A DNA stretch of 64,000 nucleotides, taken from assembly GCA_034509735.1 (NCBI GenBank), contig JACGWO010000001.1, positions 35,405,966 to 35,469,965 of the forward strand, read 5' to 3'. Under the pieces are notes generated by a model, which had not been told where the DNA came from, did not search any database, and worked only from the letters and a program-made list of their open reading frames with translations. Position 1 is the stretch's first letter. Every line of letters starts with the position of its first letter. Shown here one piece after another: positions 1-10,364 of the stretch. Source of the DNA: Sesamum alatum. Taxonomy: Eukaryota; Streptophyta; Magnoliopsida; Lamiales; Pedaliaceae. Made by a program: the position numbers and the translations under genes.

Positions 1-1180
1 AATCGACAAATCCAATTTACCGATTAAACGAGGGCTCGATACAATATCGGCCCGTCCATCTAATAGACTATCCCTTAAGTAATCCAATTACTTCTTTATC
101 CCTCGTGATTGACTCAAAGTCAATCTCTCAACCTTCTCGGTGTTTTGTGTGTGACCCTTTAGGTTCACCCTCAGCTAGACTTGGGCCCGTGTCCCACAAG
201 GGCCCGTTACCATGGGTGGCCGTCTAGCAACGGTCCATCGCACTAGAGACTAGGTGAATGTTGGCGTGAACATTTAGAGGCCGATTTCGTATGCGTACAG
301 TCCTTCCATCTACCGTCTCCCGGCCTTTTTCTAGGGGATGGAATTAGGCGTCGATTCCCATCCTTGACTAGGCATCTATGCTTAATATTTGAGACTACAT
401 ATGCTTCATTGCGTCGACACAGGAAACCATTCCCTATTTGACCAACCACTGTGGCCATAGCTTTAAACAGCATGAACGTGTCTCCGAGTGCATAGGAGAT
501 ACCTCTGTCACATACTGACAGGGGACAGATCCTCTTCTTGGAATCCACCGTCCTCGCTACACATTCTGACTGCACTAGACAAGACTTATAATGATCATCT
601 TAGAGAATGATCACCGCTCGCCAGATCCAAGATACAAACGTCCTGTGCATGCGACTGCCATGATTCCTCAAGTCTGAGGACTACTCCCGTACTATTGGAA
701 CCAGAAAAATCTAATCATACTGACCAAGCCTCCAAGGCTTCCATATGGCGATCCCCGTGAGTCAATCCAGGTGGCTCGACCCCAGTCGACGTTGGTTGTG
801 TAGGCATCCCACACCTGTCGCCGATGAAACACGTCACTCATCCAATGAACACAACTCTTGATGCAAGTCTCAATAAGACTCTCGATGCCCTGTCTCGATG
901 TTCTCCACTTGGAACGTTTCAGACCCAACTATTAATCAGTTGGTTTTATGACCACCATCTAATGCGTGGCCCAACTGCATGAGTTGTTAACCGTGGTCTA
1001 TGGGTTTTGTTGCCATATAAGTAAAACACCATTTTAACATATGTGAAATGAGCGCAACAAAGTAGGTACCATTGGTGACGAACACTCATTTTATTCATCA
1101 CATAATATTACATTACATAAAGTTGTCAGATGGGTTACAAAATGCTAAACCTATTGACTTTCTGGTCACCTATTCTAACA
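1..1180 (-). mobile_element. LTR-A copy A1, cut by the window's left edge
   Basis: Reverse-complement copy of the LTR-A family. The LTR start appears on the plus strand as the complement of TGTTAGAATAGG ending at 1180, and the sequence runs collinear with the solo LTR at 19059-21229 down to base 1. Only about the first 1.18 kb of a 2.2-kb LTR lies in the window, so a solo LTR cannot be told from the end of a full element, and the left target-site duplication is not visible. It interrupts MULE transposase coding sequence that resumes at 1181. The open frames inside it recur in other LTR-A copies and are discussed under findings. Confidence 0.9.
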
Positions 1181-2211
1181 GTGGAAAGTGGGATTTGAGT
1201 GCGATACCTTGTAAACATGTTGTGAGCGCAATTTTCTATTAAGGAGAGGACATAGAGAAATGCGCATACCAATGTTACAGTGTCCAAACTTTTATGAAGG
1301 CCTATCAGCATGTTATATTGCCAGTCAATGGAAGTGATGAGTGGAACAAAAGTGACTTCAGTCCATCGTGCCCCCAAAGCTTGTGAAGAGAGTCAGAGGC
1401 CTCCCAAATCAAGAGGATTTGAACTAGATGAGTCAGTGCAGACAAAGAGGAAAAGAAGAGGGCTCCAATAATGAAGGATGGTTCATCCAAGATCAGAAGG
1501 CAACAAACCACTGTCAAGTGTGCGAAATGTGGGATCCAAGGACATAATGCTAGAGGTTGTGCATGCAAAACTGTTAGTGGTGAGCCTATCCTAGATCCTT
1601 CTGGCCAAGTCCCTCCAATGAACAATCACAGAAACTTCAAGTATGACTTCATTACCCAATCTGTGTTGCTAAGTATGACTTTAAATAACTCAGTTATTAA
1701 TTATCTCAGATGCTTTTGTGTTGCTCTTATAAGATTAGAAGAGAAGGTAAGCAAAGCATGCAAGAAGAAAAACTAGATATGGTAATGCAAATGAGAAGAA
1801 GAAGTGTAAGAATCTCAATGACAGTTCGTTAAAACTGTTGCTCTTATGTTGCTGTTTTTTAATGATATGTGTGTTTGTTGTATAGGAACATGTCCCAGCT
1901 GCATCTCCTGTCATTAGAAGAGTTCAGAACCAAAAGCCACCAAAGCCATTAAAAGAGTTCTGAACCAAAATCCACCAAAGCCATCTGCAACTGCACCAAC
2001 AATGTTTCATCAATTCCAACAGTGCCAAAAGGGAGTCAAGATTAAGGAGCTAGCTCCTTTTGTTGATGCTCAAATCGGTGGAAGGTCAATGGATGAGCAA
2101 GGGGATTTAGTATCAATCCCATCAATTGTAAAAGGTGGAAGAAAATTTGTCACTATGGCGAATCTTAGCAATGTTGTAACTTAGCTGAACAAGGGCAAGA
2201 AGAAGGTCTAA
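1181..2211 (+). pseudogene. MULE (MuDR-type) transposase, C-terminal remnant
   Basis: Directly after the LTR edge one frame reads a SWIM-type zinc-finger tail, KWDLSAIPCKHVVSAI, the hallmark CxH part of plant MULE transposases that normally follows the DDE catalytic core. A stop at about 1238-1240 interrupts it. The same frame then gives a family-typical stretch including VILPVNGSDEW up to a stop near 1383. After a frameshift a CCHC zinc knuckle follows (CX2CX4HX4C, residues 17-30 of the frame opening at 1471). A GT donor-like site near 1780 and an AG acceptor near 1885 suggest a further 3' exon (to about 2190) ending in the frame that contains FVDAQIGG. The catalytic domain is off the window or lost. 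The stops and frameshifts make it non-functional. Confidence 0.8.
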
Positions 2212-2415
2212 ACACTTGGAGTCTTTCGGCAGAAAATGCAGTTGCAACTTTGTTATTTTAGTTTGTAGTCCTTGGTGTGTGCTTTGCTGATCATGGAGCA
2301 GAATGTATTCTTTTGCCAGAAATATAATCTTTTGGCCTGTGAACAATATTTAGTATTTTGGCAGCAGGAAATGCAATTACATGTACAATTTCAATTTGGC
2401 AGGAACACTTGTATT

Positions 2416-2855
2416 TGGGGAAATAGCATTTTTCATCCCGTAACTTGGGGCCTTTCCACTTTTAGTCCTATTGGATACGGGATTCACACTTTTGGTCCTG
2501 TAACTTTAAAATAGTAGCACTTTCAATCCGATGACACTTTCCGTTAGATATTTAACGGATATCTAAAACGGAAAGTGTCACGTGGCCGTTAAGTGCATGG
2601 GATCAAAAGTGAAACTTTCATAACATATGGGACTAAAAGTGAGAATTCCATAACATATGGGACCAAAAGTGTAAAGGCCCTAATGGCCACGTGCTAAGCA
2701 CGTGATGGTTTCCATTAAAAAAAACAACGGAAAGGTGGCATGGGACCAAAAGTGCTACTTTTTAGAAGTTACGGGACCAAACGTGAGAATCCCATAATCA
2801 ATGGGATCAAAAGTGGGAAGGCCCTAAGTTACGGGACGAAAAGTGTTATTTCCCC
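2416..2855. mobile_element. MITE with long terminal inverted repeats (MULE-like)
   Basis: About 440 bp, starting GGGGAAATA and ending TATTTCCCC, whose two ends are imperfect inverted copies of each other over roughly 125 bp. Each arm contains repeats of the type GGGAC(C/T)AAAAGTG. It is flanked by CTTGTATT on both sides (2408-2415 and 2856-2863), an 8-bp match extendable to 8 of 9, as expected for a Mutator-type insertion. There is no coding capacity. It sits in the 3' region of the MULE transposase remnant. Confidence 0.8.
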
Positions 2856-3238
2856 CTTGTATTCTTTTGGCAGAAACAAAAACAATTATAATCCACCAGT
2901 TTCAATTGGAATTCAATGCAAGGTCTAGTTTTTGGTATATGGAGTTATGGCTGTTTTGTTTTATAAAATCCAAAATGTTTATGCGTCTTTTTTCGGATGT
3001 GTATAGAATGCAGAAAACTTAAAAATTGCAGGGCTTGTCTTTTAATACACTAATAAAAAAATTACAAGGCTTGTATAAGTGCAATACAATGATAACAAAA
3101 CACATTCAAGATTGCACTACACATTCGCCAAAAAGTTGAAATACAATTAAATACCACTACACACCAATTTTTCTTATTGAAAATAGAACATAAAGAACTA
3201 AATTAAGAAAGCAAATAACTGCAACAAATTTCTAGTTT
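2856..3238. other. AT-rich spacer between the convergent MULE genes
   Basis: No open frame or repeat structure that I can support. Its right edge meets the stop codon of the minus-strand GRF gene (3239-3241). It probably holds the two 3' untranslated regions. Confidence 0.4.
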
Positions 3239-4167
3239 CTACAAGTTATCTTTCATTTTAGCAAAGTTCTCCTCAAACATCTTCAGCACTTCGATCTTAC
3301 CTTCATATCGGGAACATTTTGCTAGCAATCTAGTGATTACACCTTTGCCCTAAAACACATTGTTGGATCTTCCCAAGTAAAATGTCCATAGCCTTCTCTC
3401 TACAAAAAAGGCCTCAAAAATGAGAAAACAATTCAGGACAAAACTGTTAGAATAGGTGACCGGAAAGCCAATAGGTTTGGCGATTTGTAACCTATTATAC
3501 AACTCGATGTAAATGTAATATTATTATGTGATGAATAAAATGAATATTCGTCACTTCTGGTGCTTACTTTGTTGCGCTCATTTCACATTTGTTAAAACGG
3601 TGTTTAACTTATATCGCAACAAAGCCCACAGACCATGGATGACAACTCGTCCAGTTGGGCCACACATTGGATGGTGGTCATGAAAGCAACTGATTAAGAG
3701 TTAGGTTTGAAACGTTCCAAGTCGAGGACCTCGAGACAGGGCATCGAGACTCCTATTGAGACTTGCATCAAGAGTCGTGTTCATTGGATGAGTGCCGCAT
3801 TTCATCGGCGACAGGCGTGGCACGCTTACACGATCTTGATGGGTTGGTCAGTTGGGCTCGAGCCGGCTAGAATGACTCGCGGGGATCATCATATGGAAGC
3901 CTTGAAGGCTTGGTCGGTATGATTGGTTTTCCCCGATTTCGATAGTACGGGAGTAATCCTCAGACTTGAGGGATGATGGCAGTCGCGTGCACACGACGGC
4001 TGTATCTTGGATCGAGTGAGAGGTAATCATTGTGTAAGATGATTATCATAAGCCTTGTCCTATGCAGTTAGAATTTGTAGCGAGCACGGTGGATTCCAAG
4101 AAGAGGATCCGTCCCCTGTCAGTATGTGACAAAGGTATCTCCTATGCACTCGGAGACACGTTCATGC

Positions 4168-6147
4168 TGTTAGAATAGGTGACCATGTAAGCCAATTTTG
4201 GTGGGAATATGTAACCTATGTCTAGACAATTTCAGGTGTTTGATAAATCATTTATGAATAAAGAAGTGAAAATTCATATGGCAACACTTTGTTTACGTTC
4301 ACTTATATCTGCTATTACATATCTGTTCACTACGCAAACAAAGCCCACAGACTGAGAATCGATTTCGGGGATTGGGACTACGCTTGGAGGTAGGTCCATG
4401 AAATCAGTCTTACCCGAATCAGTCCGAAAATCTCCAAGTCAAGGAATCTCGAAAATGGCTACCGAGATTCCCCTTGAGACTTGCACTAAGCATCTGCTGT
4501 CGTATTTCATCGACGGGTGACGAAGGTCGTCTAAGCAGTGTTAGTGGGTTAGCATGCTAGGAAGCAGCTGACTGAAGTGACTCGTAGGAACCGTCTTACG
4601 GAGGACCTTGAGTATGGTCAGCAAAGTATGACGTGTATTCCCGATTCCAACGGTACAGGTCAAGTCTTTTTGACTTGAGGAAGTGCTGAGTTTACCTGTA
4701 CATCAGGTCTGTATCTTAGATATGGTGAGAGATTGCCAAAATACTCTTAAGTAGTCTTAAGCCATGTCTAGGGCAGCTCTGGTGTACAACGTGACAGTAG
4801 TTTCCAAGAAAGGATCTATCTCCTGTCAAAAGGTATTGACAGTTGAGTCTCATGTATGCTCTGTGTCTTGTCCCTAAAATCTGTGGCCACAGTAACTAAA
4901 CAGAAGGGAAGTTTCCCTTGCGGCGTTTAGTAAGGACAGACCGACACTTAGGTCCAAAATGGGTACCTGCATTTTCCGTGCCCTAGACCCTAAGTGATGA
5001 GACCGAAGACAGAAGGACAAGTGTACTGTTAGAGCCTAAATGTTCATCCCTGAATATTTCACCTAGTCTCTAGTGCCATGGACCGTTGCTAGATGGCCAC
5101 CCATGGTAACTGATGGATTCTAGGAATCCGACCAAGACTAGCTGAATGGTGAACCTAAAGAGTCACACACTATCCACACACACACTTAATATTTAATTTG
5201 GAATTAAATATTGGAGTAAAGGAATGATTAAATTGGATTTAATTGGGTCCTATATTTTCTTGGAGAATTAATTCCTTCTATTTGATAAAGGGAATTAAAT
5301 CAATAAGTTGGATTTATTGAGGGAATTAATTTAATGGTCCTAGAATAAATATTAATATTTATTTATTATATTTATTTGGCCTTTTGGAATATTTAATAGG
5401 ATTTAAGTATTCCATTAAATTAAATTAATGGTTGAGATTTAATGGGAGAGATGAAAGGCTAGGATTGAATTTGACAAGGTCAAATTCTACTTTGACTATG
5501 ACTTTGACTAGGTCAAAATCCTAGTCAAATTAAGCTTCTAAAGAGTTGGAGTTTAAAGAGGATTAAACTCCTCCTCTATATAAACCCCTAGCCTTGCACC
5601 TTTTGAAGGATGATGAAATTCCAACACACACACACAACTCTCTCCCTCTCCCCTCTTGCCCGCCCCCTCTCTCTCTTAGCAAGAAAATAATTCTTGTTCT
5701 TTTGTTCTTGGAACATTAGAACATTGATGAATCAATACCGTTAATTCATAACGTGTTGTTGATTCATCCACTCCAATAAATTACATACTTGTTCGTTGGT
5801 AGCACGACGTGCAAGATACGTGGGTGGATCGTGTGTCACGATTTCGAGGGTCTTAAGAACGAGATCTTGGTGCAAAACAGGGAACAACGCGTGTAGCGGT
5901 TGAAGACGAAAACGACAACGGGTAGGTCTCGGTTTACGTTTCGCCTCTGTTATTTTTCAACCCTATGGCCTCGATGATTTTTGTATATTGTTAATTCATG
6001 AGATACACCGAACACCCAGGAAATTTCAAGGGCACACCCCTTGAAACGTGTTCTTTATTTTAAAAGCATGTTTTTAAATTCCGCAATTTTATTTTTATAT
6101 CGTGCTTCCGTGCGCAATTTTCCTGGGACGATCCACGCATTCTTTCA
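4168..6147 (+). repeat. 5' LTR of copia B1
   Basis: Starts TGTTAGAATAGG and ends TTCTTTCA immediately before the primer-binding site. It matches 11093-13082 throughout. It carries the W-box cluster, TATA box and a pyrimidine-rich stretch (about 5636-5680) downstream of the TATA box that probably lies in R or U5. Confidence 0.95.
5471..5584 (+). promoter_or_regulatory. LTR-B promoter: W-box cluster, inverted repeat and TATA box
   Basis: Five TTGACY cores (WRKY-factor W boxes, both strands) lie at 5478-5483, 5492-5497, 5504-5509, 5511-5516 and 5523-5528. They are followed by the inverted repeat GGAGTTTAA-N6-TTAAACTCC and by TATATAAA at 5577-5584. The same arrangement recurs in every LTR-B copy here. 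Binding by WRKY factors is inferred from motif identity only. Confidence 0.7.
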
Positions 6148-6148
6148 G

Positions 6149-6160
6149 TGGTATCAGAGC
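6149..6160 (+). other. Primer-binding site of copia B1
   Basis: TGGTATCAGAGC, complementary to the 3' end of plant initiator tRNA-Met, one base after the 5' LTR end. It is the usual primer for plant copia elements. Confidence 0.95.
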
Positions 6161-6379
6161 CAGGTTCGGTGTATAGGCCTAGGGTTTATGTGCGTTTTAA
6201 GCATGAAACATAGTTTTGGCATGTTTTATTAAATCTTGATTTTCTTGTTTATTAAAAGCATGTTGTTTTATTGCTTTCAATTCGTGTGAATCTCTGCAAA
6301 TTGGTATTTTTCTGTTTTTCTTGGGAAACGGGCTGGAAAAATTGAACGGAAAAACGAGAAATACAGCAACCGGCCAGTC

Positions 6380-6795
6380 GGGAAGGCTGGCCACGCGCAG
6401 CCATGCGCTGCCGGCAGGGTAGACGCGCGCAGGCAAGGGAAGCCTGCGCGCGCCCGCCCAGCCGGTCACGCAGGGGCAGCGCGCAACCACCCTGGCTGCG
6501 CGCAGGCGCGCGCGCACGCAGACGAGGGTGTCTGCGCGCGCGCGCGCGGTTGCGCGGACGAGCACCAGGCGCGCGCGCACGCAGACGAAGGTGTCTGCCC
6601 GCGCGCGCCTAGTGCGCGCGCGAGGCAGGGGAGCCTGCGCGCGCGACGTCTTGCCGGAACACCAGTCCGCGCAGCACGTTGCCGGCCAGGCAGCGCCTGC
6701 GCGCGCGCAGAGGCGGCAGGCTGAGCCTGCTGCCCTGTGCGCACGCCGGCAGGCTGCTGCCTGCGCGGCGGCGGGCGGCGGGTGCTGCTACTAGG
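6380..6795 (+). repeat. GC-rich leader island with two near-identical hairpins
   Basis: About 400 bp of extremely GC- and CpG-rich sequence in an otherwise AT-rich element. Two copies of a hairpin with GCAGAC / GTCTGC stems extended by GC alternation occur at about 6506-6547 and 6569-6608. Overlapping open frames on both strands reflect composition only (Arg/Ala-rich). Copia A5 has a GC-rich block at the same place (about 56565-56880), so the feature belongs to the leader of this lineage. Confidence 0.75.
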
Positions 6796-8334
6796 GTTTT
6801 AAACCCTAGGAATGTTTTCCTTTTATTTTATTTTTTTTATAATTTATTTTCAATTTTAATTTTGAAATAATTCTGAAAAATTCGTTTTTGGGTTCAATTT
6901 TGCCTAATTTTCTAAAGACATAATTTTAGGAGTAAAATATATTGGATTTGGAATCCCGGGGTTATTTTACTTAAAATAAAGAGGAAAGATTTTCCTAAAA
7001 CGAGAAAATACTGTTACAAATATTTGTGTTTTATTTTTCACACGTTACGCACATGTTCATTTATTTCTTATCTTGAATGATTATTATTGGAAATCATGAA
7101 TTGTTGGTATATTTGTAATTATGTGATTAGATCATGTGATTATGTGTGTTGGATGGAAATGAATGATCACGAGCCCTAGACCGAATGTATGGTTTAATTT
7201 TCTGTTGGGCCTGTGTGCCTCTTTTACTGCTTTCTCCTTCTCTCTTTCTAGTTGCCTTGGAATAATAAGGCATTCTACCTCCCTCCTTATGTACTCCCCC
7301 CGGGTTTTCGCTGGGGTTTCTATTTTTTAATATGTAATGAGAGTAGATTAGGAGTGAGGTTTCTATTTTAGTAATTGGTGGAGAAGAAGGAAGGACCACA
7401 TGGAGAGCCCAGACGGGAGGTCCCTTGAAGTTTTCCATGAAGTGAAGAAAGAGAAAAGAGACCAAGGCCCATCAGCATGATGATTGGGTTACTAATAATG
7501 TATTAGTATATGACCAACCCTAGATTGACCATAGATCCACTGTGGGCTCAGTGGGTCGCATAGAATTCGGGCCCGTGATCATCCAACAGGGGCGTGCTAG
7601 GCTTTAATTTTGCATGTGGTTATTATGATGGACGAATGGGCTTTTTATTTATCATATAACTGCTATGGATGGTTTAATTTACGCATTATGGATGAATGTG
7701 TGAATGTTTATTTATTATGAGATCTCCGTCATTTACTACTGTCACATTGGTTGGACCAATGTCGAAATATTAGACCCTAGACAAAATGGACATGACTCTA
7801 GGAGTTTGTCCATTCCTTCCAATCCATGGCATAGTGAGGAAGCTGTTTTAGGTCAATAGCGTGGTCTCACGAGTCGTGGCACGTTATTGTACTTAAAAGA
7901 AGCTGCACTATGTCATGAACGAAAAATGGGCTGCTGTTACCTGCCTCACGAGTCGTGAGGGTACCAGTGGGTCTGTGGCTCGGTCGATTGGGTTGGGTCT
8001 AACGCCCAATTAGCATGATTCGCTTGGAGTCCTCGGGATCATGTCAAAGGGTGAGGCAGCAATCTTGGGAATCTCGTGGAACGAGAATGGTATGGAATAC
8101 CTCCCACAGGATCTTTTCCATGTGAATCGTAAAAGCGGGGTATGGGAAAAATTGTTGTGGATCCCAAGCCCACAAGGAAAGGATTTCCTGAAAATCACGT
8201 TTGAGAGTACCGTGTTTTCGTATAAATAGTGGGAGGATTAAATGACTAAAGACCAAGAATTTAATTATTTTTATCAAACCACCGTCTTTTATTTTCTGCT
8301 GATCACGCGTTGTTTTCTAAATGTAGATTTAAAA
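6796..8334 (+). promoter_or_regulatory. Copia B1 untranslated leader with palindromes, second TATA box and possible splice acceptor
   Basis: No long coding frame. Blocks are conserved with the leader of copia A5 (for example the GAGCCCTAGACC and CTGTTGGG segments). CTCACGAGTCGTG occurs at 7866-7878 and, as a full 15-nt palindrome with a one-base centre, at 7945-7959. TATAAATA is at 8221-8228, 107 bases before the gag ATG. A pyrimidine-rich tract ends in TGTAG at about 8322-8326, resembling a 3' splice site. Roles in promotion, splicing or packaging are inferences. Confidence 0.5.
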
Positions 8335-9327
8335 ATGTCTAAGAACCCACTTTCAACCATTCTTGAGACAAACAAATTCAATGTAACAAATTACAACGAC
8401 TGGTTGCGCAATCTAAGGATAGTCCTAGATTACGAGAACCAAGGCTACGTCATGGACGAGCCTCTCCCTAGGACCTTGCCGGAAGGATCCACGCCAGAAG
8501 AACGTGAGACGTTCGAGACTTGGCATAAGGATAACCGGAAGGTCCGTAGCATTATACTTGCTTCGATGACGAATGAGATTCAGAAGCAGTATGAAAGGCT
8601 ACACGACGTCCCTTCCATAATGGCTTGCCTTAAGGAGTGCTATGCAGTCCCGGATCGGCATACTAGGTATGTCGCGACCAAGGCGTTCTTTGGAACTAAA
8701 ATGACAGAAGGATCCTCTGTACAAGAGCAACGGGTTAAAATGCTTACCCTGGTGGTAAAGCTCGAGGACCTAAAGGCATGTCTCGATAATGAAACGTACA
8801 TAGATGCGATCCTTCAGTCACTCCCACCCTCCTTTGACCAATTTATCGTCAACTACAACATGAACGCAATTGAGAAGGGCATTCATGAGTTGATCAATAT
8901 TTTGGTGCAATACGAGGCAACGACTAAGAAGTCCACGCCTTCGGTATTGTTTGGAGGTGCTTCAACTTCCAAGACAAAAGGCAAAGGTGCCGGATGTTGG
9001 AAAAAGAAGAAAGGGAAGCGAAAGGTCGTCAAAGCAGCTACGAACACTAAGAGTGTTCCCATTGCCAATGAGGGGAAAGACAAAGGAAAGGGAAAGGTTG
9101 TCTCCAAGCAACAGTCGAAGGCATATGACATATGTATCAACTGCCGTGAGAAAGGGCATTGGAAGAGAGAGTGCCCCAAACTCTTCTCAAACCAAGGTAT
9201 CTATGTGATTGATGTTAATATGGTCACTGATTCTGCCTCTTGGGTATTAGATACCGGCTGTGGAGCTCACATTTGCAATAACTTGCAGGTGCTGAAAGAA
9301 GCAGAAAACTGGGTAGCGGGGACATGA
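8335..9327 (+). CDS. Copia B1 Gag plus start of protease
   Basis: Encodes 330 residues beginning MSKNPLSTILETNKF. The frame is open further upstream, but this ATG matches the gag start of copia A5, so I choose it. The N-terminal two thirds is the plant copia Gag domain (UBN2 type) that forms the particle shell. Lys/Arg-rich sequence precedes a CCHC zinc knuckle at residues 267-280 (CX2CX4HX4C), which binds element RNA. The aspartic protease active site follows as D306-T-G in the context SWVLDTG. The frame ends shortly after. The protein continues one frame over at 9324, so a frameshift has split an originally continuous Gag-Pol, unless programmed shifting occurs here, for which I see no evidence. 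Copia Gag is cytoplasmic. Confidence 0.9.
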   Translation: MSKNPLSTILETNKFNVTNYNDWLRNLRIVLDYENQGYVMDEPLPRTLPEGSTPEERETFETWHKDNRKVRSIILASMTNEIQKQYERLHDVPSIMACLKECYAVPDRHTRYVATKAFFGTKMTEGSSVQEQRVKMLTLVVKLEDLKACLDNETYIDAILQSLPPSFDQFIVNYNMNAIEKGIHELINILVQYEATTKKSTPSVLFGGASTSKTKGKGAGCWKKKKGKRKVVKAATNTKSVPIANEGKDKGKGKVVSKQQSKAYDICINCREKGHWKRECPKLFSNQGIYVIDVNMVTDSASWVLDTGCGAHICNNLQVLKEAENWVAGT

Positions 9328-10364
9328 TCCTAAAGTTTGGGAATGGCAAGGCCATCTCGGCAGAAGCAGTAGGATCCGCCACTCTAGTGATTAGTAATAG
9401 CATTAGCATAGAATTAGAGAAAGTTTATCTTGTACCTAGTATGATTAAAAACATCATTTCCATTCCATTGTTGGACAATAGTGGTTATGAGTTTAGAATC
9501 AATAAAAATTGCTTTTATTTGATGAGGTGTGGAATTGCACATCTGCTTGGTACATTAAATAACGGGCTCTATATCTCGCAACAAACGAACTTCGTTCTTA
9601 ACGCTCAACACAAACGAAAATTAGATAATAACGGGAACGCACGACTGTGGCACGCTAGGCTAGGTCACATACCCCAAGATAGGATGAAAAGGTTGGTAGA
9701 CTCAAAGAACCTAGAGGTAGGGGACTTGAGTGAGCTACCAACTTGTGAATCCTGTCTAAGAGGGAAAATGACCAAGAAGCCCTTTGTAGGACAAAGCAGG
9801 CTTGCCACAGGTCTGTTGGACTTGGTCCATACAGATGTATGTGGACCACTAAGGACGCAGGCTCGAGGTGGGTTCTCCTACTTCATAACCTTTACCGATG
9901 ATCATTCACGGTATGGTTATGTTTACCTAATGAGGTACAAGTCTGAAGCTCTTGAGAGGCTTAAAGAATTCAGACTTGAAGTGGAGAACCAGACCAACTG
10001 CAAAATTAAAGTCCTACGGTTAGACCGAGGCGGTGAATACCTTAGTACCGAGTTCCTAGATTATCTAAAAGAACATGGTATAATATCAGAACGGACACCT
10101 CCCGGAACACCGCAATTAAATGGTGTCTCTGAAAGGAGGAATCGAACCCTGTTGGTCATGGTTCGGTCCATGATGAGTTTTACCAAATTGCCCTTATCCT
10201 TTTGGGGCTATGCACTAGACACGGCAGCCAAATTGTTGAATTTGGCGCCTACCAGTGCATTGACCCAAACGCCATATGAGATATGGCACGGCAAGCCTGC
10301 GTCCTACAACTATTTAAAAGTGTGGGGTAGCCCCGCATACGTCAAGAGGTTAGTAGGGAGATAA
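9324..10364 (+). CDS. Copia B1 Pol fragment: protease tail, GAG-pre-integrase and integrase
   Basis: 346-residue frame. The first part completes the protease. A GAG-pre-integrase segment follows with the HX3H...CX2C zinc-binding set (LWHARLGH and CESC). The integrase core then carries D171 (HTDVCGP), D234 (RLDRGGEY) and E270 (GVSERRNR). D234 and E270 are separated by 35 residues, the DD35E spacing of a catalytic core. The residue before D234 is Leu where Ser is usual. Integrase would join the element cDNA to chromosomal DNA. A single-base insertion close to the end creates the stop, and the reading continues in the other frame towards 10441. It overlaps the Gag frame by 4 bases. Confidence 0.88.
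   Translation: MILKFGNGKAISAEAVGSATLVISNSISIELEKVYLVPSMIKNIISIPLLDNSGYEFRINKNCFYLMRCGIAHLLGTLNNGLYISQQTNFVLNAQHKRKLDNNGNARLWHARLGHIPQDRMKRLVDSKNLEVGDLSELPTCESCLRGKMTKKPFVGQSRLATGLLDLVHTDVCGPLRTQARGGFSYFITFTDDHSRYGYVYLMRYKSEALERLKEFRLEVENQTNCKIKVLRLDRGGEYLSTEFLDYLKEHGIISERTPPGTPQLNGVSERRNRTLLVMVRSMMSFTKLPLSFWGYALDTAAKLLNLAPTSALTQTPYEIWHGKPASYNYLKVWGSPAYVKRLVGR

Noticed and set aside
6149..6170. tRNA gene fragment
   Set aside because: It is the complement of a tRNA 3' end at the LTR edge, that is, a primer-binding site. No cloverleaf can be drawn.
6403..6794. Arg/Ala-rich open frames on both strands of the GC island
   Set aside because: Overlapping frames on both strands with alternating GC codons and no domain. 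They arise from lack of AT-rich stop codons.
8242..8334. Upstream start for copia B1 gag at 8242
   Set aside because: The frame is open, but A5 has no equivalent Met and both elements share MSKNP as the first conserved residues.
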